From Pseudorhodoplanes sp. (GTDB lineage Bacteria; Pseudomonadota; Alphaproteobacteria; Rhizobiales; Xanthobacteraceae): a DNA stretch of 5,804 nucleotides. How positions within the stretch are numbered: the stretch's first letter is position 1; each line of letters opens with the position of its first letter. Below are positions 5,692-5,804 of this stretch, piece after piece. The stretch is from assembly GCA_008933495.1 (NCBI GenBank), contig WBUW01000221.1, positions 1 to 5,804 on the forward strand, written 5' to 3'. A program made the position numbers and the translations under genes. The notes beneath the pieces are model-generated. The model did not search any database and was not told where the DNA came from. It worked only from the letters and a program-made list of their open reading frames with translations.

Positions 5692-5722
5692 GAAGCGAAG
5701 CGATGGCGCGCGGCATGCTCAT
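5651..5722 (-). CDS. Arginine-rich leader peptide upstream of argC (candidate)
   Basis: A 23-codon ORF starting MSMPRAIASL, followed by five consecutive arginine codons (11-15: CGC, CGC, CGT, CGA, CGG). Further arginines occur at 18, 20 and 22, and one at 5. In all nine of 23 residues are Arg, with several synonymous codons including CGA. The ATG at 5722 is 9-10 nt after the end of a good -10 box, so the mRNA may start at or within a few bases of it (leaderless translation, as I recall for rhizobial trpL). Its TGA at 5653-5651 falls between the pairing segments of the proposed attenuator. It would act by being translated, not as a product. Caution: CGN codons are common in any GC-rich frame, so the Arg content alone is not proof. 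Confidence 0.45.
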   Translation of the reverse strand: MSMPRAIASLRRRRRAARLRARA

Positions 5723-5730
5723 GGGCGCGC

Positions 5731-5759
5731 GATATAAGCCCGCGCGGCGAACGCGTCAA
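5731..5759 (-). promoter_or_regulatory. Sigma-70-type promoter driving the argC leader
   Basis: On the minus strand TTGACG (5759-5754) is followed after 16 bp by TTATAT (5737-5732), or after 17 bp by TATATC (5736-5731). Both fit the alphaproteobacterial housekeeping pattern TTGAC...TATAT well, in otherwise very GC-rich DNA. Transcription would start at about 5722-5726, giving argC a leader of nearly 200 nt. This suggests argC has its own promoter whatever lies upstream. The remaining bases to the right edge (5760-5804) hold no gene I can support, only a 5-bp gccgc/gcggc stem. Confidence 0.7.
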
Positions 5760-5804
5760 CTTGGGACGCCGCGGACAAAGGCGGCAACGCGAATGCAAGA
5801 AGGC

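Noticed and set aside
5529..5798. 89-codon minus-strand ORF immediately upstream of argC
   Set aside because: It begins upstream of the strong promoter at 5731-5759 and its translation resembles no known protein, including RpsI. Only its last 41 codons could be on the argC transcript; these are listed as a separate low-interest finding.

Overview
The window is GC-rich, gene-dense chromosomal DNA from an alphaproteobacterium. Hyphomicrobiales (Bradyrhizobiaceae/Xanthobacteraceae-like) is my best guess. This rests on protein resemblance (AlaC-type aminotransferase next to homoserine dehydrogenase, class I PHA synthase, type-1 ArgC) and on a TTGAC/TATAT-type promoter. It is inference, not a database match. 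I see no mobile element, CRISPR array, tRNA or rRNA.

Layout, left to right. (1) Minus strand, 1-1390: the start of homoserine dehydrogenase (hom, cut by the window edge) lies 28 bp downstream of an AlaC-type PLP aminotransferase, so the two are probably one transcript. (2) Minus strand, 1514-1912/1915: a small, unrecognised lipoprotein gene in the same orientation. (3) A divergent intergenic region of about 150 bp carries a perfect 17-bp tandem duplication. (4) Plus strand, 2068-3933: phaC, a class I polyhydroxyalkanoate synthase with an intact Cys-Asp-His triad. (5) Plus strand, 4030-4428: a four-helix MAPEG-family membrane protein. (6) A 40-bp convergent gap is almost filled by a perfect 11-bp-stem hairpin, probably a shared terminator. 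(7) Minus strand, 4469-5527: argC. (8) A 277-bp region upstream of argC reaches the right edge.

Functionally the window mixes amino-acid metabolism (alanine/pyruvate transamination, homoserine for Thr/Met, ornithine/arginine synthesis) with carbon storage (PHB polymerisation). The genes do not form one pathway.

The most interesting part is the argC leader. A good promoter (TTGACG...TTATAT) is followed, 9-10 nt later, by the ATG of a 23-codon ORF. Nine of its codons are arginine, five of them consecutive. The RNA around it has four segments that can pair 1:2, 2:3 or 3:4. Segment 1 lies inside the Arg run, and the 3:4 hairpin is followed by a U/C-rich tail. This is the layout of a ribosome-mediated attenuator of the trp/his type, here placed to sense arginine ahead of an arginine-biosynthesis gene. 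A second pair of mutually exclusive hairpins abuts the argC ribosome-binding site. Both are predictions from sequence by eye.
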